The notes beneath the pieces were generated by a model, which saw only the letters and a list, made by a program, of their open reading frames with translations, searched no databases and had not been told where the DNA came from. DNA of 64,000 bases from Bradyrhizobium sp. AZCC 2176 (GTDB lineage Bacteria; Pseudomonadota; Alphaproteobacteria; Rhizobiales; Xanthobacteraceae). Shown one piece after another: positions 63,560-64,000 of this stretch. The position numbers were made by a program, and so were the translations under genes. Positions within the stretch are counted from its first letter, which is position 1; each line of letters begins with the position of its first letter. The stretch is taken from contig NZ_JAZHRX010000001.1 of NCBI RefSeq assembly GCF_036924645.1, positions 4,987,501 through 5,051,500 of the forward strand, read 5' to 3'.

Positions 63560-64000
63560 ATGCCGATCGCCACAGAGGCTGCATTCATTCTACCCGACGA
63601 TTTCGCCGGCGCCGCGCTGATGGGGCGGATCTGGCGTCCCGACCTTGCCGGCCCGTCGGTGGTCGCAATCCGCCAGGACGGCGTGTTCGACATCACCGAC
63701 GAATTTCCCACCGCCAGCGAGCTTGCCGCCGCCACCGACCCGGCGCGGGCGCTGCGCGCGGCGCGCGGCGGACGGGTAGGGACGCTGCAGGATCTGTTGA
63801 ACAACACGCCGCCCGACACCCGCGATCCGACCAGGCCATGGCTGCTGGCCCCGATCGACCTGCAGGTGATCAAGGCTGCCGGTGTCACCTTCGCGGTGTC
63901 GATGTTGGAGCGGGTCATCGAGGAGCGGGCGCGCGGCAATCCGGATTCGGCAGAGGCGATCCGGGCCGAGGTGACGCGGATCGTCGGCACCGACCTGTCG
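63560..64000 (+). CDS. Fumarylacetoacetate hydrolase-family protein, N-terminal part
   Basis: The frame starts at ATG 63560 with AAGGA 9 nt upstream and is open to the right edge (147 residues seen). The sequence I-L-P-D-D-F-A-G-A-A-L-M-G-R-I-W-R-P, then P-W-L-L-A-P-I-D-L-Q-V-I-K-A-A-G-V-T-F-A-V-S-M-L-E-R-V-I-E-E-R, fits the long FAH-fold enzymes that include 2-keto-3-deoxy sugar acid dehydratases (XylX-like). Such an enzyme would act in oxidative pentose pathways like the one suggested at 12.5-15.5 kb. The catalytic residues lie beyond the window. Confidence 0.75.
   Translation, partial: MPIATEAAFILPDDFAGAALMGRIWRPDLAGPSVVAIRQDGVFDITDEFPTASELAAATDPARALRAARGGRVGTLQDLLNNTPPDTRDPTRPWLLAPIDLQVIKAAGVTFAVSMLERVIEERARGNPDSAEAIRAEVTRIVGTDLS

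Noticed and set aside
1..64000. tRNA, rRNA, CRISPR arrays, insertion sequences, integrases
   Set aside because: No cloverleaf-type sequence, no rRNA blocks, no regularly spaced repeats of CRISPR size, and no transposase or recombinase motifs were seen on either strand.

Overview
The window is high-GC alphaproteobacterial DNA. The dense collinear operons with 4-bp ATGA/GTGA overlaps, ChvE-GguAB, the rhizobial phn gene order, GGAAC-N16/17-CGTT stress promoters and a lanthanide-dependent XoxF methanol oxidation system point to a Bradyrhizobium-like member of the Nitrobacteraceae. This placement is inference from gene content; no phylogenetic marker gene was seen. There are no rRNA, tRNA, CRISPR, insertion sequence or phage genes.

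Region 1 (1-5.3 kb) is an island of very small, mostly uncharacterised genes, plus a CBS-domain protein, an SDR oxidoreductase and a host-attachment-type protein. Several are preceded by sequences matching the alphaproteobacterial EcfG general-stress promoter: three perfect copies, and others with one mismatch in the -10. The island looks like a general stress response cluster. One 51-codon ORF is supported almost entirely by such a promoter.

Region 2 (5.3-19.6 kb) is sugar uptake and oxidation. A frameshifted UxaA-type dehydratase lies beside a YtfQ-YtfR-YtfT-YjfF importer. The importer is followed by a FadR-type regulator, an aldose 1-dehydrogenase (L-arabinose/D-galactose type), an aldose 1-epimerase and an SMP-30 lactonase. 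Then comes a second importer, ChvE-GguA-GguB. Together they would import an aldose, balance its anomers, oxidise it to the lactone and open the lactone. A partial FAH-fold enzyme at the right edge could act later in such a pathway.

Region 3 (19.6-33.2 kb) is a complete C-P lyase system. The minus-strand operon is a hexapeptide transferase, a PhnM paralogue and a DUF1045 2H-type protein. The plus strand carries phnCDE1E2 and phnGHIJKLMN, with phnF between them on the minus strand. Between the divergent operons are three PHO half-sites at exact 11-bp period facing left and a two-half-site PHO box facing right. A perfect 13-bp inverted repeat, the likely PhnF operator, sits before phnG. A strong intrinsic terminator separates phnD from phnE1.

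Region 4 (33.3-37.6 kb) holds a PPOX-type flavoprotein, a divergent LysR regulator and amidase, a truncated DppB-like permease and two small secreted proteins.

Region 5 (37.9-63.1 kb) is a large methanol/quinoprotein cluster. It starts with an orphan pqqA and has a pentapeptide-repeat protein and a NitT/TauT-type ABC transporter. Quinoprotein-associated periplasmic proteins follow: SoxYZ-like carrier, zinc metallohydrolase, XoxJ and the CxxxCW protein. Next come a translationally coupled PQQ-associated ABC system, S-formylglutathione hydrolase, a divergent two-component system and a TonB-dependent receptor resembling lanthanide receptors. An AraC regulator, XoxF, its cytochrome XoxG, GSH-dependent formaldehyde dehydrogenase and a Gfa-like protein close it. 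The genes give a route from methanol to formaldehyde to formate with metal and PQQ supply.

The most interesting non-coding signal is a pair of 15-bp direct repeats at exact 21-bp period. The same motif lies upstream of both pqqA and xoxF, in opposite orientation. It is a candidate operator joining cofactor and enzyme synthesis.
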